From: Candidatus Flexifilum affinis
GTDB taxonomy: Bacteria; Chloroflexota; Anaerolineae; Aggregatilineales; Phototrophicaceae
Direction: 5' to 3'
Assembly: GCA_016713325.1 (NCBI GenBank)
Contig: JADJPJ010000010.1
Location: forward strand, 1 to 64,000
DNA: 64,000 bases
Both the position numbers and the translations under genes were made by a program. Below the pieces are notes generated by a model that was given only the letters and a program-made list of their open reading frames with translations, ran no database searches and had not been told where the DNA came from. How positions within the stretch are numbered: position 1 is the stretch's first letter; every line of letters starts with the position of its first letter. Shown here in pieces: positions 20,455 through 30,941 of the stretch.

Positions 20455-20652
20455 ACCGCTGTGTGTTACGAGCGTCCAGTGCGCGCAATTCCTTGACGTT
20501 GTGCCTGACTTTCGATTCACAATCTGGTGAACGCGTGCGGGAGTCGAACCGTATTCTCGCGCCAACGCGGATAGGCGCTCACCCTGCGCACGCCGCAGTC
20601 GTATTATGTCATCGCGGGTTGGAGGCAGGCGACAAATCCACTCAAGAGTCAT
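20455..20652 (-). CDS. Small helix-turn-helix protein (uncertain)
   Basis: A short minus-strand frame after the M81 gene reads CRLPPTRDDIIRLRRAQGE and LSALAREYGSTPARVHQIV. This looks like a sigma-region-4 or recombinase-type HTH (R-x-x-x-L-A-R-E-Y-G-x-x-x-x-R-V-H-Q-I). No ribosome site precedes the ATG at 20652. The frame stays open into the M81 gene, so the C-terminus is probably lost to an indel. It lies next to the solitary 90-bp module end at 20710 and may be a remnant of an inserted element. The family is not firmly recognised. Confidence 0.3.
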
Positions 20653-20709
20653 CTGTGTAGCGTGCCGAATTATCTCGTCAAAGCCGGCAAAGCAGCCCAT
20701 GGCCGAATA

Positions 20710-20799
20710 CCTTCCGGGGACACTGCTCGCTCAAACAGCGCTGATGAACATTTCGTCAGCGCTGTTTTCTTGCGTGGGCTGGTTGGAATCCCATTAGGA
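20710..20799. repeat. Solitary copy of the 90-bp module-end repeat
   Basis: This 90-bp sequence is about 85-90% alike to 41251-41340 and 58333-58422, the right ends of the two ParA/ParB/Prim-Pol modules. It begins CCTTCCGGGG and contains the hairpin AAACAGCGCTGATGAA...CGTCAGCGCTGTTT followed by TTCTTGCG (terminator-like). Its last part (GGTTGGAATCC) matches the tRNA T-arm-like GGTTCGAATCC of the other copies. Confidence 0.7.
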
Positions 20800-20843
20800 G
20801 TGAGAACCGCAATCGTTGAGCGACATCTAGCACATCGCCCATT

Positions 20844-22049
20844 TCAATTGGGATTGGGAATAGGGAAACCCGATAGTCCTGCTAGATCGAAGAGGCGTTC
20901 TCCCACCGGTGACACAACAATGCGGCTATCTCTAATGGTGCTTCCGGTCTCTGATCTGGCCCAACGCCCTGCATGCCCACGTCCATACTGTGCGCCTGTC
21001 GCGTCAGACAGGTAGCCGGCGAAGAGAGTGAGTGGGATGGTATAGAGGATCGGGCTAAATGGCTCTCCTATCCCTTCCGGGACGACGATACACGGAATGC
21101 TGTAGTCCGCAGCCGGACTGTCTGGGCCGATGATAGCGGCGGAAGGTCGTTGAAGCGTGTTCAGAAGCCGAGAGATTTCAATGGCACGGCTCTCGGACTG
21201 CGCCCTGCAGGCGCATCAGAAATGTCCCCGTGGTGTCTGGTTCTGCAACGAAATACTGCAGATGGGCCCACTCTTCCAGGTCCTGCACCCAGCAGTGTGT
21301 ACCAGCGGCTTCCAGGAGTTTGGTTGCTCCAAAAGTTGCAGCGGCGTAGCTCGGGCCGCTGCCGAGAATTTCCCACATTGTTGTAGCTTTCGCCCATGTT
21401 TCTGCGAGATTGCGAACGGTGTCATCGACCACGCCAATGACGCGCGGTACGGCCTCGATGGCCTGCTTTAACTGCATTCGCGCCGCATACGCCTGATCCT
21501 TGCGTTCGTCGGCCCTTTGACCTCGGCCATCCGGATAGCCAGAAGGTGTAAGGCGACCATCGAGAGCATATAACCGAAAAAGCCTGGCGCAGAGGGAAGT
21601 GACGCGCTTTGCATTTGCAGGACTCTTTCGGCTGCCTGCCCAACCGGACTCTCTGGTTTTGCTGGTAAGCGCGATGGTCGTGGCTCGCGGATCCGCGCGC
21701 TTCGTACGGCTTCGACCGTGCGTGCGACTGCGCCGGAACTGCTAATTCCAATGACGAGTGTGCCGTTGGCCTGATTTCCCAGCGCAGGGATCGCATAGCG
21801 ACTGGCGGTCATCGCAGGAAGCGCTTCGACGGGTACGCCGGCGAATATCTCGAACGCCATCTCCACTGAGGCCGCGGCCATCTGAGAGTCACCACATCCG
21901 GTGAGAATGATCCTTCGAGTCGCGAAGATCTCGGGTGTGGAGAGAAGCTTGCGAGTCTGGCTCTCAAGCGCATCGAACTGCTGAAGAACGGCCGCGGGTG
22001 TTCCCAGCATCTGTTCGCGAACAGGGTTGGTCTGGCGAATGCCTGTCAT
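20844..22049 (-). CDS. SIS domain sugar-phosphate isomerase/deaminase-like protein (frameshifted)
   Basis: Cytoplasmic phosphosugar-binding protein with two SIS domains, like the isomerase half of GlmS or AgaS. SIS-1 shows ILTGCGDSQMAAASVEMAFE and LVIGISSSGAVARTVEAV (the phosphate-binding Ser/Thr loop). SIS-2 shows WEILGSGPSYAAATFGATKLLEAAG and DSPAADYSIPCIVVPEG. Frame changes occur near 21680, 21480 and 21160. The start is ATG 22049, preceded by TTGAGG. The stop at 20844 follows GLSGFPIPNPN. It is the last gene of the minus-strand sugar importer operon and may act on a phosphorylated sugar or amino sugar made by the PfkB kinase at the head of that operon. Confidence 0.75.
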
Positions 22050-22093
22050 TGTGATCTGCCTCAATATGCGGTGTACAGGGTGGCGAAATCAGG

Positions 22094-22920
22094 TTACTTC
22101 ATGCCGGTCAGGGTGATGCGCGCTGATAGTAGCGCTGCAGCAGGATAAACAGAATCAGGACAGGGCCGATGGCGATGAGTGACCCTGCGAAGACATTGCC
22201 GAAGCGAATGCGCTCCGGTTGAAAAGGGCGGCGATGCCGATCTGGACGAGCTGGCGTCCGGGGTCGGTCATGATCACCAGGGGCCAAAGGAACGAATCCC
22301 AGATGTACATGAATGTGACGATCCACACCGTCACCATGGTTGGAGTGATATTAGGAAGCACTACATGGCGGAACAGGTGCCACACATTGGCGCCATCCAT
22401 CAATGCGGCCTCATCGAGCTCATAGGGGATTTCTGCATCGCCTGGCGCATCAGGAAAACGGCAACGGGGCTGGCGATCCAGGCAACATCAAGCCCCAGAA
22501 GTTGTTGAGCATCCGCATCGACTTGTTGATGAGAAACAGCGGCACAACCAGAGCTTCAAAGGGCACAAACATCGTCGCCAGAATGGCGAAGAAAATCAGA
22601 TTGCGTCCAGCGAATCGCATTCTTGCCAGAGGGAATGCTGCCACTGCAGCGACAATGACCGTCAAGGTCGATTGAACGACTCCCGACGAACAAGGTGTTG
22701 GCCAACTGCTGCAGGAAATTGGGTCGTGCGAACATCTCTTGGATGTTGTCCAACGTCGGTTCATGAGGAAGAAAGGTGTAAATCGACAACTGCCCGCTGT
22801 AGCGAAACATCTCCTGGTCGGGACGAAATGCGAAACGAACGCCAGCATGAGCGGAAAGAGGAAGATGCCCGTAACGACAAGTCGGAGCATATCGCCAATG
22901 AACGAGCCTGCTCGTGTCAT
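22094..22920 (-). CDS. MalG-like carbohydrate ABC transporter permease (frameshifted)
   Basis: Inner-membrane permease of a CUT1-type sugar importer, about 275 residues. The N-terminal RLVVTGIFLFPLMLAFVS is followed by YTFLPHEPTLDNIQEMFARPNF, FPLARMRFAGRNLIFFAILA and TMFVPFEALVVPLFLI. The EAA loop is MMDGANVWHLFRHVVLPNI, then VIMTDPGRQLVQIGIAAL. The end ARITLTGMK-stop at 22094 is the canonical MalG terminus in a third frame. Indels lie near 22800, 22690, 22480 and 22220. It follows the MalF permease with a few bases between. Confidence 0.8.
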
Positions 22921-22921
22921 G

Positions 22922-23775
22922 CTAATACTCCCATTCCGTTCGCGAGATGCGAAGTTCGATGATGGTCACCACAATGAGGATGACGAGCACGATGAGCGAC
23001 ATGGCATTCGCGGCGCCCCAATCGAAGAAACGAAAGGCGGTTTCGTAAATGCGATAGGCCAGCACATTGGTTGCGCCCTGTGGCCCCCGCGTGTGACGAC
23101 GAAAATCGGGGCGAAGAGCTGAAATGATGCCGACGTGACAAAAATCAGCGCGAACTGGATCGTGCGGCGCAGCAAAGGAATCTGGATGCGGCGAAGGATT
23201 TGCCAGCGGTTCGCGCCATCCATCTGCGCGGCTTCCAGAATCTGGGTTGGAATGCCCTGCAAACCCGCCAGGAAGACGAGCATCACGAAACCCGCATCCC
23301 GCCACACCGAAAGCAGAATGACGACGAGCTGAGCCGACCGAGGTTCCAGCAACCAGCTCACCTTATCGATGTTGAAGACGCTGAGAATAGCGTTGATGAT
23401 GCCAATCTCTCGGTCGAAGAGGAAGCTGAAGACCAACCCCACGACGACCATGGGTGTGACGGTGGGGAGAAAGAGGCTGGAGCGGACAAAATTGTTGATG
23501 CGGTTCGTATCCATCACGAACAGCGCGATCAACAGGCCGAGCATCAACTGAAGTGGAACTTTGATGATGACAAACAGGAACGTGAGTTGAAGCGACTGAG
23601 TGAAACTTGGGTCGCCAAATATCCGCGTGTAGTTGTCCAGGCCAATGAAGCGGACGGGCTGCCCGGCAAGATTGTAGGCCTGGGTGCTGTTGAAAAGAGC
23701 CGCGACCATTGGGGCGTATTTGTAGGTCGCAATGAGAAGCAGTGGGACCGCCAGGAAATAGACCGCATTCGTCAT
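22922..23775 (-). CDS. MalF-like carbohydrate ABC transporter permease (one frameshift)
   Basis: First permease of the same CUT1 importer, about 284 residues. It shows FLAVPLLLIATYKYAPMVAAL, the FIGLDNYTRIFGDPSF loop, RSSLFLPTVTPMVVVGLVF, and the EAA loop AAQMDGANRWQILRRIQIPLL. Then FVVTRGG is interrupted by an indel in the C/G-rich run near 23085. The continued frame (TNVLAYRIYETAFRFFDWG) is the normal C-terminus and ends RISRTEWEY at 22922. The binding-protein gene lies about 190 bases upstream, a gap with a possible weak hairpin near 23920. Confidence 0.85.
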
Positions 23776-23968
23776 CGACCGGTTAGGCAGCCTGAGACGT
23801 GATCGTGAACTGCTGCGTGATAATCCCGATCGAAGGAGATGGGCTAGCCATTAGACCATTCCAGTCCGCCTGGACGGGGCCAGGACGAACCGGCCCCGTC
23901 AGATATATTCCTTGATATCCGTGGGAGTATACTCTGCGGCATACTCCCACCCGTGATGAAAACCGTGA

Positions 23969-25300
23969 TCAGCTACCGACCAACTCGGCGTATTTTGCGA
24001 GTTGCGCATCAATGGCCTGTGCAGCGGCATTGACCGTATCTTCAACGGGAGCGCCGGTCGCAACATCCGCCAACAGTGTTTCATAGATGGCGTCGTATTC
24101 GGAGTATCCCGGGGTGAGCGGGCGCGGCACCGCCCATTGGCGGATCGTATCAATGAACAGCTTGAGCGGCGGTTCGGCAAATGCGGGGAAGCGCTCCAGG
24201 ACGGAGGCACGCTGCGGAATAACCCCTGATCGCTCGCCATCGGTAAAGACCCGTCCGGCGATGTAAGGTAGGCGACCAGCGCGGCGGCCTCGTCGATACT
24301 GTCGGAGAAGGCGGAAACCCCGATATGGAATGAGTCGGTGTGGACGATCGGTGTTTTTGTGATATGGCACCGGCATCACGCCAATCTCGATGTTAGGGTT
24401 CTGTTCTTTGACCACATTGACATAGACCGGCGTCGTCAGCCAGAACGCGACCTGCTCGTTGTAGAAGAAGTCGGGCGTCTCACTGGATGGGATCAGCTCA
24501 TCAGTGACGTAGGATCCTGGAGGAACTGGAATGCTTCCATAGCTTCAGGCGTGTTGATGTAGCCGCTGGCCATGAGCCCATCTTCGCTGACGGCCATGAA
24601 GGTGGGCGATCCGGCTTCGCCGTTGCTACGGATGAGCATTTCCCCTGTATAGGTTCCGGCGCCAAGACGTCCGCCTTGCCCAAGGAAGAAAGCCCAGAAC
24701 CGATCATCGCCGCGGCTCTCGCGCTCCTTCGCCTGAAGTTCGGCGAAGATCGCTTTTGCTCCGGCCAGGTCCAGGCATCCTCGAGGGTCTGTGGAACCTG
24801 AATGTTGTACTTCTCGACCAGCGCCTTGTTATAGATGACAGCCTGCGAGCTTTCATTCGTCGCTGGGCCGTAAAATTCGCCGCGATAGAAAGAGCCGCCG
24901 GTCGTACCCGGAAGGAAATCATCCATGTCGGCCTGTGTGAAGGCGCTCCCGACGGGTGCGATGATTCCATTCACAGCGTAATTGAGGACGGCAGGGCCAT
25001 CCACGATCATCAGATCAGGCGGGTTGTCAAGAAAGGGGTAGAGCGAATCGTACGATCCCAGTCGCTGAATGGAACCGTCTGAACTTCGATGGCCGTGCCA
25101 GTTTCTGCTGAATAGAGATCGAAGAGCTTCTGACTTGCATTCAACAGCGGGTCGAAAGCGACCCAGAGCGCGGTCAGCGATGCGCCCTGGCGACGATAGA
25201 GACTCTTGAACATGGGAGAGAGAGACGGCATCGTAGCAAGTGCCAGCGATGAGCCTCCCGCCATTTTCAGGAAATCCCGTCTGCTCAGTGTCTTTTTCAT
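23969..25300 (-). CDS. Sugar ABC transporter substrate-binding protein, Tat-type signal (frameshifted)
   Basis: Family-1 extracellular solute-binding protein (about 440 residues). The N-terminus KKTLSRRDFLKMAGGSSLAL carries a twin-arginine motif (SRRDFLK), so export is probably through Tat. Domain evidence includes NPPDLMIVDGPAVLNYAVNG, FTQADMDDFLPGTTGGSFYR and VIYNKALVEKYNIQVPQTLE, and toward the end YDAIYETLLADVATGAPVED and AIDAQLAKYAELVGS. Frame changes lie near 25050, 24780, 24520 and 24280. The start codon overlaps the kinase stop (ATGA at 25297-25300). The ligand is probably a nucleoside or pentose, judged only from its operon. Confidence 0.8.
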
Positions 25301-26305
25301 GTTCGACTCCTAGAGATGACTGGAAGAATACGGATTTGGTGCCCGGAAAGATGCCAACAGGCATCTGCCTCCCTGAACCGAACCTTCAGTTGGCGAACGT
25401 GTTGAGGTCTTGCAGCTTCGGTGATTACATCTGGGAACACGTCCAGCGCTGCGCCTTTATAACTAAGCCCTTCAATCCCCCAGCCCGAGAGCGCAAGGCG
25501 CGCTGCGCTCACACCGATTGACAGGGCATGCGGCCACGTAGCGCCTCTGGTGCGATCGGCGACGAGGGCGCCTGCGAAAGCATCCCCAGCACCAGTCGTC
25601 TCAATCACCTTCACCGCCGGGTCGTAGGCGTGCCATGCCCCTCCCTCTTTGGGCAGAACGACTGCGCCATCGCGGGTCGAGCAGCCACAACATCCACGCC
25701 AAAGCGCTCAGATCTGTCCAGCGACCTGTAATGGATCGTCTCCGAGCTGCCGCAGCTGAACTCGGCTTGGAATGAGCACGGTTGCCCATCGACAGCAGTC
25801 CTCGATGTACTTCCAACTCGATTGAGCAATGGCGAGCTGATCGGGGTCTATTCCGCGAACCTGTTCCGACCTGACTCGTATCGGGCGGGGAGCAGAGTTG
25901 GAGCACAGAGAAGCACCCGTCAAATTCACTGAGGTCATCACGATCAAAGAGCAGGCCGCTGTCATGTGGAGCTCTGGCATTGGAGAAATTTCGGCTTCAT
26001 CCGGTGCGACTGCTACCGGAACGATGCGACGCCCTTGCGGCGAATCCAGAATCCAGAGTCGTGGAGGGGATACGCCCCGAACTGAACGTGAAATGTCGAT
26101 CCCGTTTCGGAGCAGGAGCGCGCAGATGTCGGCGTTCTCCTCCGATGGCAATTCGCTGAGCAGCGATACATAGACGTCTGCCAGTCGGGCCGCTGCCAGC
26201 GCCGAGTATATTCCCGGTCCGCCCGGTTGATTGAACCTCGCCCCTCCTCAACACGGACGAGATGATCGGGCGAGAGGCGCCTCCGACAATTCCCAGATGC
26301 TTCAT
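25297..26305 (-). CDS. PfkB family carbohydrate kinase (frameshifted)
   Basis: Ribokinase-like sugar or nucleoside kinase at the head of the minus-strand importer operon. The start is ATG 26305 (MKHLGIVGGASRPIISSVLR), preceded by AGGA. The middle frame reads MPSEENADICALLLRNGIDI, and the ATP/catalytic signature is VIETTGAGDAFAGALVADRT with the canonical Asp. Several indels lie between 26230 and 25610. The frame after the signature continues to 25297, longer than usual, so the natural stop may also have been lost. The promoter and operator at 26360-26398 drive it. Confidence 0.75.
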
Positions 26306-26359
26306 GGAATTCCTGTTCATCAAACGGCTGAGATGATCAAGCGCGCTGGAAAATGTCCT

Positions 26360-26398
26360 ATTGTATAGTTTATAATACAATATAGCCTGGGTTGTCAA
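26360..26398 (-). promoter_or_regulatory. Promoter with overlapping 22-bp inverted-repeat operator (GntR candidate)
   Basis: On the minus strand, TTGACA (26398-26393) and TATAAA (26374-26369) are spaced by 18 bases, a near-consensus sigma-70-type promoter. ATTGTAT-N8-ATACAAT (26360-26381) covers the -10 element. The same half-sites and spacing recur at 28377-28398 in front of the opposing importer operon. Confidence 0.65.
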
Positions 26399-26500
26399 TG
26401 ATCTGGTTGACCGATGGTTCACTCCACGCTGAGCCGCGCCCTGCGTTATCAGGTCCATAACCTGCAAACTGGGACTGCTGGACCTACGACTTGCCGGCGA

Positions 26501-27433
26501 TCACCCAATAAGGAGATCGAGAAAGGCATCAAAATCCGCGTCGTAAGCTGCACGATCATGGGTAGGTGCGCCCAGCGGAAATTGTTGCGGACATCGGTGA
26601 CCGTTTGTCCTCGAGTAAGCTCGCCGACGGTTTCAATGTCGCGGTGGTTTCGATCGTCTGAATGATGGATGGATTAATGGCGGTCGCAATGGCCAGCAGG
26701 TCGATCAGGACGCAGTATTGCAGGAACCCGCGGTCTTCGACGAACTTCATCAGGTCGAGCAGGAATCAGGCTTCTTTGCGCGGTGAGGCGCTGAGTATCG
26801 CGTAATCCTTCTCACGAAGGCACATACGCTCATGGGTGGCGACGTCCAGCCCGACAGCAGTAATGGGGATGCCGGAGTGGAAGACATGTTTTGCCGCCTC
26901 TGGATCCACGAATACATTCCACTCACTGGCGGGATTATCGCCCGTTGCATTCGTCGTGGCGAATTTGTTGAAGCCGAACGCACCGCCAAGCATGATGAGC
27001 CCATTGGTTTTATGAGCAATGGACGGATCTTTCATCAGCGCCAGCGCAACGTTGGTGAGAGGGCCTGTCGCTACCAGGGTAATGTCATTCGGGTAGCGGT
27101 TGATCACTTCGACAATCACATCGGGCGCAAAACGCGGATCGGGTTGGCGACCCGAAAGGGGTAACCCCGTGTTGCCAAGGCCATCGTCGCCGTGCGAAAA
27201 CGGGTCGCGCGGGAAGGGACGGATGAGCGGCGTCTGCATGCCTCGCGCCACGGGTATATCCGGAGCCTGTATCAGGTCGAGCACCTTCAGTGCGTTGGCG
27301 CAGGTCAGATCAGCCGTCAGATTTCCGTGACCGCAGTGAACGCTTCAACCTTTAGCGCCCCGGATTGAAGAGCCAGGATCATCGCAATGGCATCGTCTAT
27401 TCCAGGATCGCAGTCCATCAGTATGCGTTTCAT
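26501..27433 (-). CDS. Inosine-uridine-preferring type nucleoside hydrolase (frameshifted)
   Basis: N-ribohydrolase that splits nucleosides into base and ribose. The Ca2+/ribose motif is MDCDPGIDDAIAMILAL near residue 7, from ATG 27433 with AGGAG upstream. DVIVEVINRYPNDITLVATGPLTNVALAL, NGLIMLGGAFG and ASEWNVFVDPEAAKHVF follow. The catalytic-His region GLDVATHERMCL lies before the C-terminal ETVGELTRGQTVTDV. Frame changes occur near 27300, 26760 and 26580; the last frame ends DADFDAFLDLLIG at 26501. It is co-directional with GntR (24 bases upstream) and lies in the middle of the ribosyl scavenging cluster. Confidence 0.85.
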
Positions 27434-27457
27434 GGGAACTCCTCTAGCCAATGAAGC

Positions 27458-28255
27458 TCAAGTCTTTGATTTGAGGCTGATGACAAAGGGCGCATCCGCG
27501 GTGGCGCCAGAGTCCGGGTTGCTGCTCAGGTTGAAGCGAACTCGATCGCCGAGCCAGGTGGTCATCGAGTACTCAAGGGGTACTCCATCTTCAAGATAGA
27601 GCACCGCTGTGAGCAGCACCATCGGCGTATCGACAAAAGTTCGCAGTAGTGTTGCATCTTTTTCGGTCGCACGCACCACCTCGAGACCAATCTCCGAACG
27701 GACAGGGACAAGACCATATCGCTGCGCAAGAGTCATGGAGAGTGAGTTCTCGATCAGCGGTTGCTCGGTGATCCCAGGACAGAGACGCTCGGAGAACCAG
27801 GAACGATCGATCGCTGTCGGTTGCCCATTAATCAGGAGGAGCCTCTTCAAATAGGCAACCGGGTCACTACTGCCCATTCGGAGGTGCTGCATAACCCAAT
27901 CAAACGGCTCCAGGAAAGTCTCTGCTGCCAATACCTGCGATGAGAGCGCAAAACCCTGTCGCCTCAATTTGCCTGAGAACGAGGTGGGCAGGCTCAAGTC
28001 GTGAATGAGAGGCATGGGACGCTGGCTGACAAACGTGCCACTTCCTCGTTGGCGCACAAGCACGCCATCCTTCACGAGTTCGGCAAGCGCCTGTCGCATG
28101 GTGACACGGCTGACTTCGTAGTGTTTGGCCAGCTCTTCCTCAGGAGGGATCTGATCGCCGGTCTTCCACTCGTTATTCAGGATTCGGTCATGTAAATCAA
28201 CGGCAATCTGATAATAGGCGGGTACCGGGGATTCCCGGTTAATAGGCTTCATCAC
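27458..28255 (-). CDS. GntR/HutC family transcriptional regulator
   Basis: Intact 265-residue regulator. The N-terminal winged HTH covers residues 8-75 (PVPAYYQIAVDLHDRILNNE, VSRVTMRQALAELVKDGVLV, GSGTFVSQ). The C-terminal UTRA effector domain runs from about residue 95 (LRRQGFALSSQVLAAE; YLKRLLLINGQPTAIDRSWF; VPLEYSMTTWLGDRVRF). UTRA domains bind small metabolites, often sugars or phosphates. It lies at the divergence point of two importer operons. It is the natural candidate to bind the paired 22-bp operators at 26360 and 28377. Confidence 0.93.
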   Translation of the reverse strand: MMKPINRESPVPAYYQIAVDLHDRILNNEWKTGDQIPPEEELAKHYEVSRVTMRQALAELVKDGVLVRQRGSGTFVSQRPMPLIHDLSLPTSFSGKLRRQGFALSSQVLAAETFLEPFDWVMQHLRMGSSDPVAYLKRLLLINGQPTAIDRSWFSERLCPGITEQPLIENSLSMTLAQRYGLVPVRSEIGLEVVRATEKDATLLRTFVDTPMVLLTAVLYLEDGVPLEYSMTTWLGDRVRFNLSSNPDSGATADAPFVISLKSKT

Positions 28256-28351
28256 TACAACCGTTCGCTAGAAAAACCATTCTGCTCATTATAGTACGCC
28301 CAACTCATCGAGAGAGTCCGCCTTGAACGTATGCGCCGGATCGCGAAACCC

Positions 28352-28398
28352 TTGACTCCTGCCAAGAATTTGTTTTATTGTATTAAAGATAGGACAAT
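28352..28398 (+). promoter_or_regulatory. Promoter and GntR-type operator before the plus-strand importer
   Basis: TTGACT (28352-28357) and TATTGT (about 28376-28381) form a probable promoter with 18-base spacing. ATTGTAT-N8-GGACAAT (28377-28398) overlaps the -10 region. It shares half-sites, 8-base centre and total length with the operator at 26360-26381. The start codon of the binding protein is 90 bases downstream. Confidence 0.6.
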
Positions 28399-28488
28399 TA
28401 GACAAGACCTCAATCCGCAAGGTCGGGTCGCCCATAGTCGAGTGTTCATCGATGGTGTTCGCGCAGAGCTTCTACCAAGGAGTTTCAG

Positions 28489-29808
28489 ATGATCGGCAAT
28501 CGACGGATTTCGCTCTTACTTCCTGTAATTGTTCTCCTTTTCGCTTTGAGTGTGCCTGCCTTCGCTCAGGATGGAATCACACTGGTGGTCTTTGGACCCA
28601 GTACGTGGGATACGTTCGCGCCAGGCGCAGGTGAAGAAATCGTCAACCAGGTCACGCAGGAGCTGGACGCTGCGTTCATGGCGGAACACCCGGAAGTCAC
28701 CAGCATCCAGCACGACGCGCGGGGCACCGTAGCAGATGGTCTGTCTCGTCTGATGAATGCACAGCTTGCCGGGGATCAGGTCGATCTGATCATGTGCGCT
28801 GCAAACCCGGTGAACACCTCCTACGTGTCGCGCGGGCTGCTTCTGCCCCTGGATGAGCTGGTGCCGGTGGTACAGGACCGACTGATCGAAGGCGCGCTCG
28901 AACCCTTCACGCTTAGCGATCAAGTGTGGGGCATTCCCATTTCCGGTGTTTCCACCACCAATTTCTTTTACAACAAAACGCTGTTCGACGAACTCGGCCT
29001 TGCAGCGCCTACTACATACGACGAGATTCTGGCCGCCGCCGCCGCGCTTGATGCCGCCGGTGTCACTCCCGTGCTGCATCAAGGCAAGAATCCCTGGATG
29101 TGGCCGATCTGGTACATGAGCACGCTGGCCGAAACAACCGAAAATCAGCAGCTTGAGAAAACCATCAGCAACCTTCGCGGCGAGACGAGCTTCACTGACG
29201 CCGAAGATGTTGCCGCGATGGCGCTCGTGCGCAAGTTTGTGGATGATGGCATTCTTGACCCTGCCTCGCTCGATCTCGACGAAGAGGGGATGCGCGCGGC
29301 ATTCATCAGCGGACAATCCGGCATGTATTTCGGCGCAAGCTGGGACTTCCCCATTCTCCGCACCAATGTCACCGAGTTCGAACTCGGCGTCTTCCGCTTC
29401 CCGGACTTCGTAGATTATCCAGGTGCGCCGCAGACCTACGGCGGCGTGGAGGTTGGGCTGTGCCTCTCCAACACCGTGTCGGAGGCCAACCGCCAGGCGG
29501 CGCTGGACTACATCGAGTTTGCCAGCCGTCCCGAATATGTCTCGCTGACCCTGGGACCGCTTGATCCGATTGCGACCTCGCATGTGGACGTGGTTGCCTC
29601 GGATGATCCGATTGCGCAACAATTCCGTGCCGAGTTCCTGCCGACCGGCAAGTTCCTCGACTGGGTCTGGCCGCGTGAACTGTCCGATACCATTCAGCGT
29701 GAGATTCAACGGGTGGTCGGTGGAACGGCAACGCCGGAAGAAGCCATGCAGACGATTCAGGACAAGTTCGACGAAATGGTCGCTCAAGGTTACGTATATC
29801 CGTTCTAG
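28489..29808 (+). CDS. Sugar-type ABC transporter substrate-binding protein
   Basis: Intact 439-residue family-1 extracellular solute-binding protein. The signal peptide RRISLLLPVIVLLFALSVPA is cleaved after FAQ. Ligand-domain features are ADGLSRLMNAQLAGDQVDLIM, GLLLPLDELVP, VWGIPISGVSTTNFFYNKTL (the typical GIP...FYNK signature), INGQ-like AAFISGQSGMYFGASWD, and the C-terminal helices EEAMQTIQDKFDEMVAQG. It is probably secreted through Sec and tethered or free at the membrane. It is the first gene of the plus-strand importer and is followed by a stable hairpin and two permeases. Confidence 0.92.
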   Translation: MIGNRRISLLLPVIVLLFALSVPAFAQDGITLVVFGPSTWDTFAPGAGEEIVNQVTQELDAAFMAEHPEVTSIQHDARGTVADGLSRLMNAQLAGDQVDLIMCAANPVNTSYVSRGLLLPLDELVPVVQDRLIEGALEPFTLSDQVWGIPISGVSTTNFFYNKTLFDELGLAAPTTYDEILAAAAALDAAGVTPVLHQGKNPWMWPIWYMSTLAETTENQQLEKTISNLRGETSFTDAEDVAAMALVRKFVDDGILDPASLDLDEEGMRAAFISGQSGMYFGASWDFPILRTNVTEFELGVFRFPDFVDYPGAPQTYGGVEVGLCLSNTVSEANRQAALDYIEFASRPEYVSLTLGPLDPIATSHVDVVASDDPIAQQFRAEFLPTGKFLDWVWPRELSDTIQREIQRVVGGTATPEEAMQTIQDKFDEMVAQGYVYPF

Positions 29809-29818
29809 ATCTGCGCGG

Positions 29819-29851
29819 CAGGGTGCACTACGCTCCTGAGTGTGCACCCTG
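29819..29851 (+). terminator. Intercistronic hairpin after binding protein
   Basis: A perfect 10-bp stem CAGGGTGCAC/GTGCACCCTG with a 13-base loop starts 10 bases after the binding-protein stop. No long U-tract follows, so it is more likely an mRNA-stabilising or attenuating hairpin that keeps binding-protein expression above that of the permeases. Confidence 0.6.
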
Positions 29852-29903
29852 TCGCATTGAATCTGTACCCATCCCTGTAGGCTCGGTCTTCTAGAAGCGC
29901 TCG

Positions 29904-30864
29904 ATGAATGCAACCGCGAGAACAAGCGACAGGACTTTGAACGCAACGGCTGAACAAACTCTGATCCGGTCTCGACGGGCAGCGAAGCGCGCTGACGCTG
30001 TTGCAGGGTATCTCCTCCCTTACGCCCGCGCTGGTTCTGCTGTTTTTGTTCGTGCTGCTGCCAATTGGTTACGGCTTCTTCGTCAGCCTGCACGAATTTG
30101 ATGGCTTCGGTCCAATGAAGTGGATTGGGCTGGAGAACTACTCGATTATCCTGTCACGGGACATGGTCTTTCGGCAGGCCCTGCTGAATACAGTCCTCTT
30201 TGCCGTCGGAGTCGTGATTGGCAAGAATGTCATCGGGCTCGCGCTTGCCTTTCTCGTAAATCAGCCCCTTAAAGGGATGACCGTTTTTCGCACCGCATTT
30301 TTCCTGCCTGTGACGATGAATGTGCTGGTCATCGGCTCGTTCTGGACGTTCTTCCTCAGTTCAAGCAATGGCCTCCTGGCCGAAACCCTTCGTGCATTGG
30401 GATTGGAGGCTCTGGCCATCGGTTGGCTGAGCGACGAGCGGTTCGCACTTCTCGCGGTCATCGGTGTTGAAATCTGGCGCTGGGTGGGGCTGCACATGCT
30501 CATCTACCTGGCTGGTCTGCAGGATATTCCCGAAGAACTCTATGAAGTCGCCCGGCTGGACGGGGCGTCAGGCTGGACTCTGCTCACGAAGATCACGATC
30601 CCGATGATCAGACCGATCATCTTTGTCAGCACCCTGCTTGCGCTGATGGGAGCCTTTGTTCGCAATTTCGACCTTGTCTGGGTGCTCACACGGGGCGGGC
30701 CTGGGACTGCCTCAGAAGTGGTTCTAACCCGGGTTTACAACGAGGCTTTTCAGTTTGGCCGCCTGGGACGCGCCTCTGCCATGGGCTACATCCTGTTTGC
30801 TATTGTGGCGGTGATCGCCTTCGTTTATGTGCGACAGGCGCGCAGTGGACGAGTGGACTACTAG
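29904..30864 (+). CDS. MalF-like carbohydrate ABC transporter permease (one frameshift)
   Basis: CUT1-type permease of about 318 residues. The N-terminal tail MNATARTSDRTLNATAEQTL and AGYLLP are in one frame from ATG 29904. One indel near 30020 leads into PALVLLFLFVLLPIGYGFFV, the rest being intact. It shows the WIGLENYSIILSRD loop, FRTAFFLPVTMNVLVIGSFW, the EAA loop VARLDGASGWTLLTKITIPM and FDLVWVLTRGGPGTASEV. A shorter start within the second frame (30001) would delete the cytoplasmic tail. The partner permease starts 77 bases downstream. Confidence 0.88.
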
Positions 30865-30941
30865 ACCTGGGCTGAGCGTATTCCAGCCCAGGGTGAGCAA
30901 TGAAAATGCAGGAGCTAGGCTCGTAGGGAAGGGTAACGCGG

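Noticed and set aside
28516..30093. 525-residue open frame on the minus strand opposite the binding-protein and MalF genes
   Set aside because: It is antisense to an intact solute-binding protein, has no ribosome site and no family-like text; long antisense frames are expected in GC-rich DNA.
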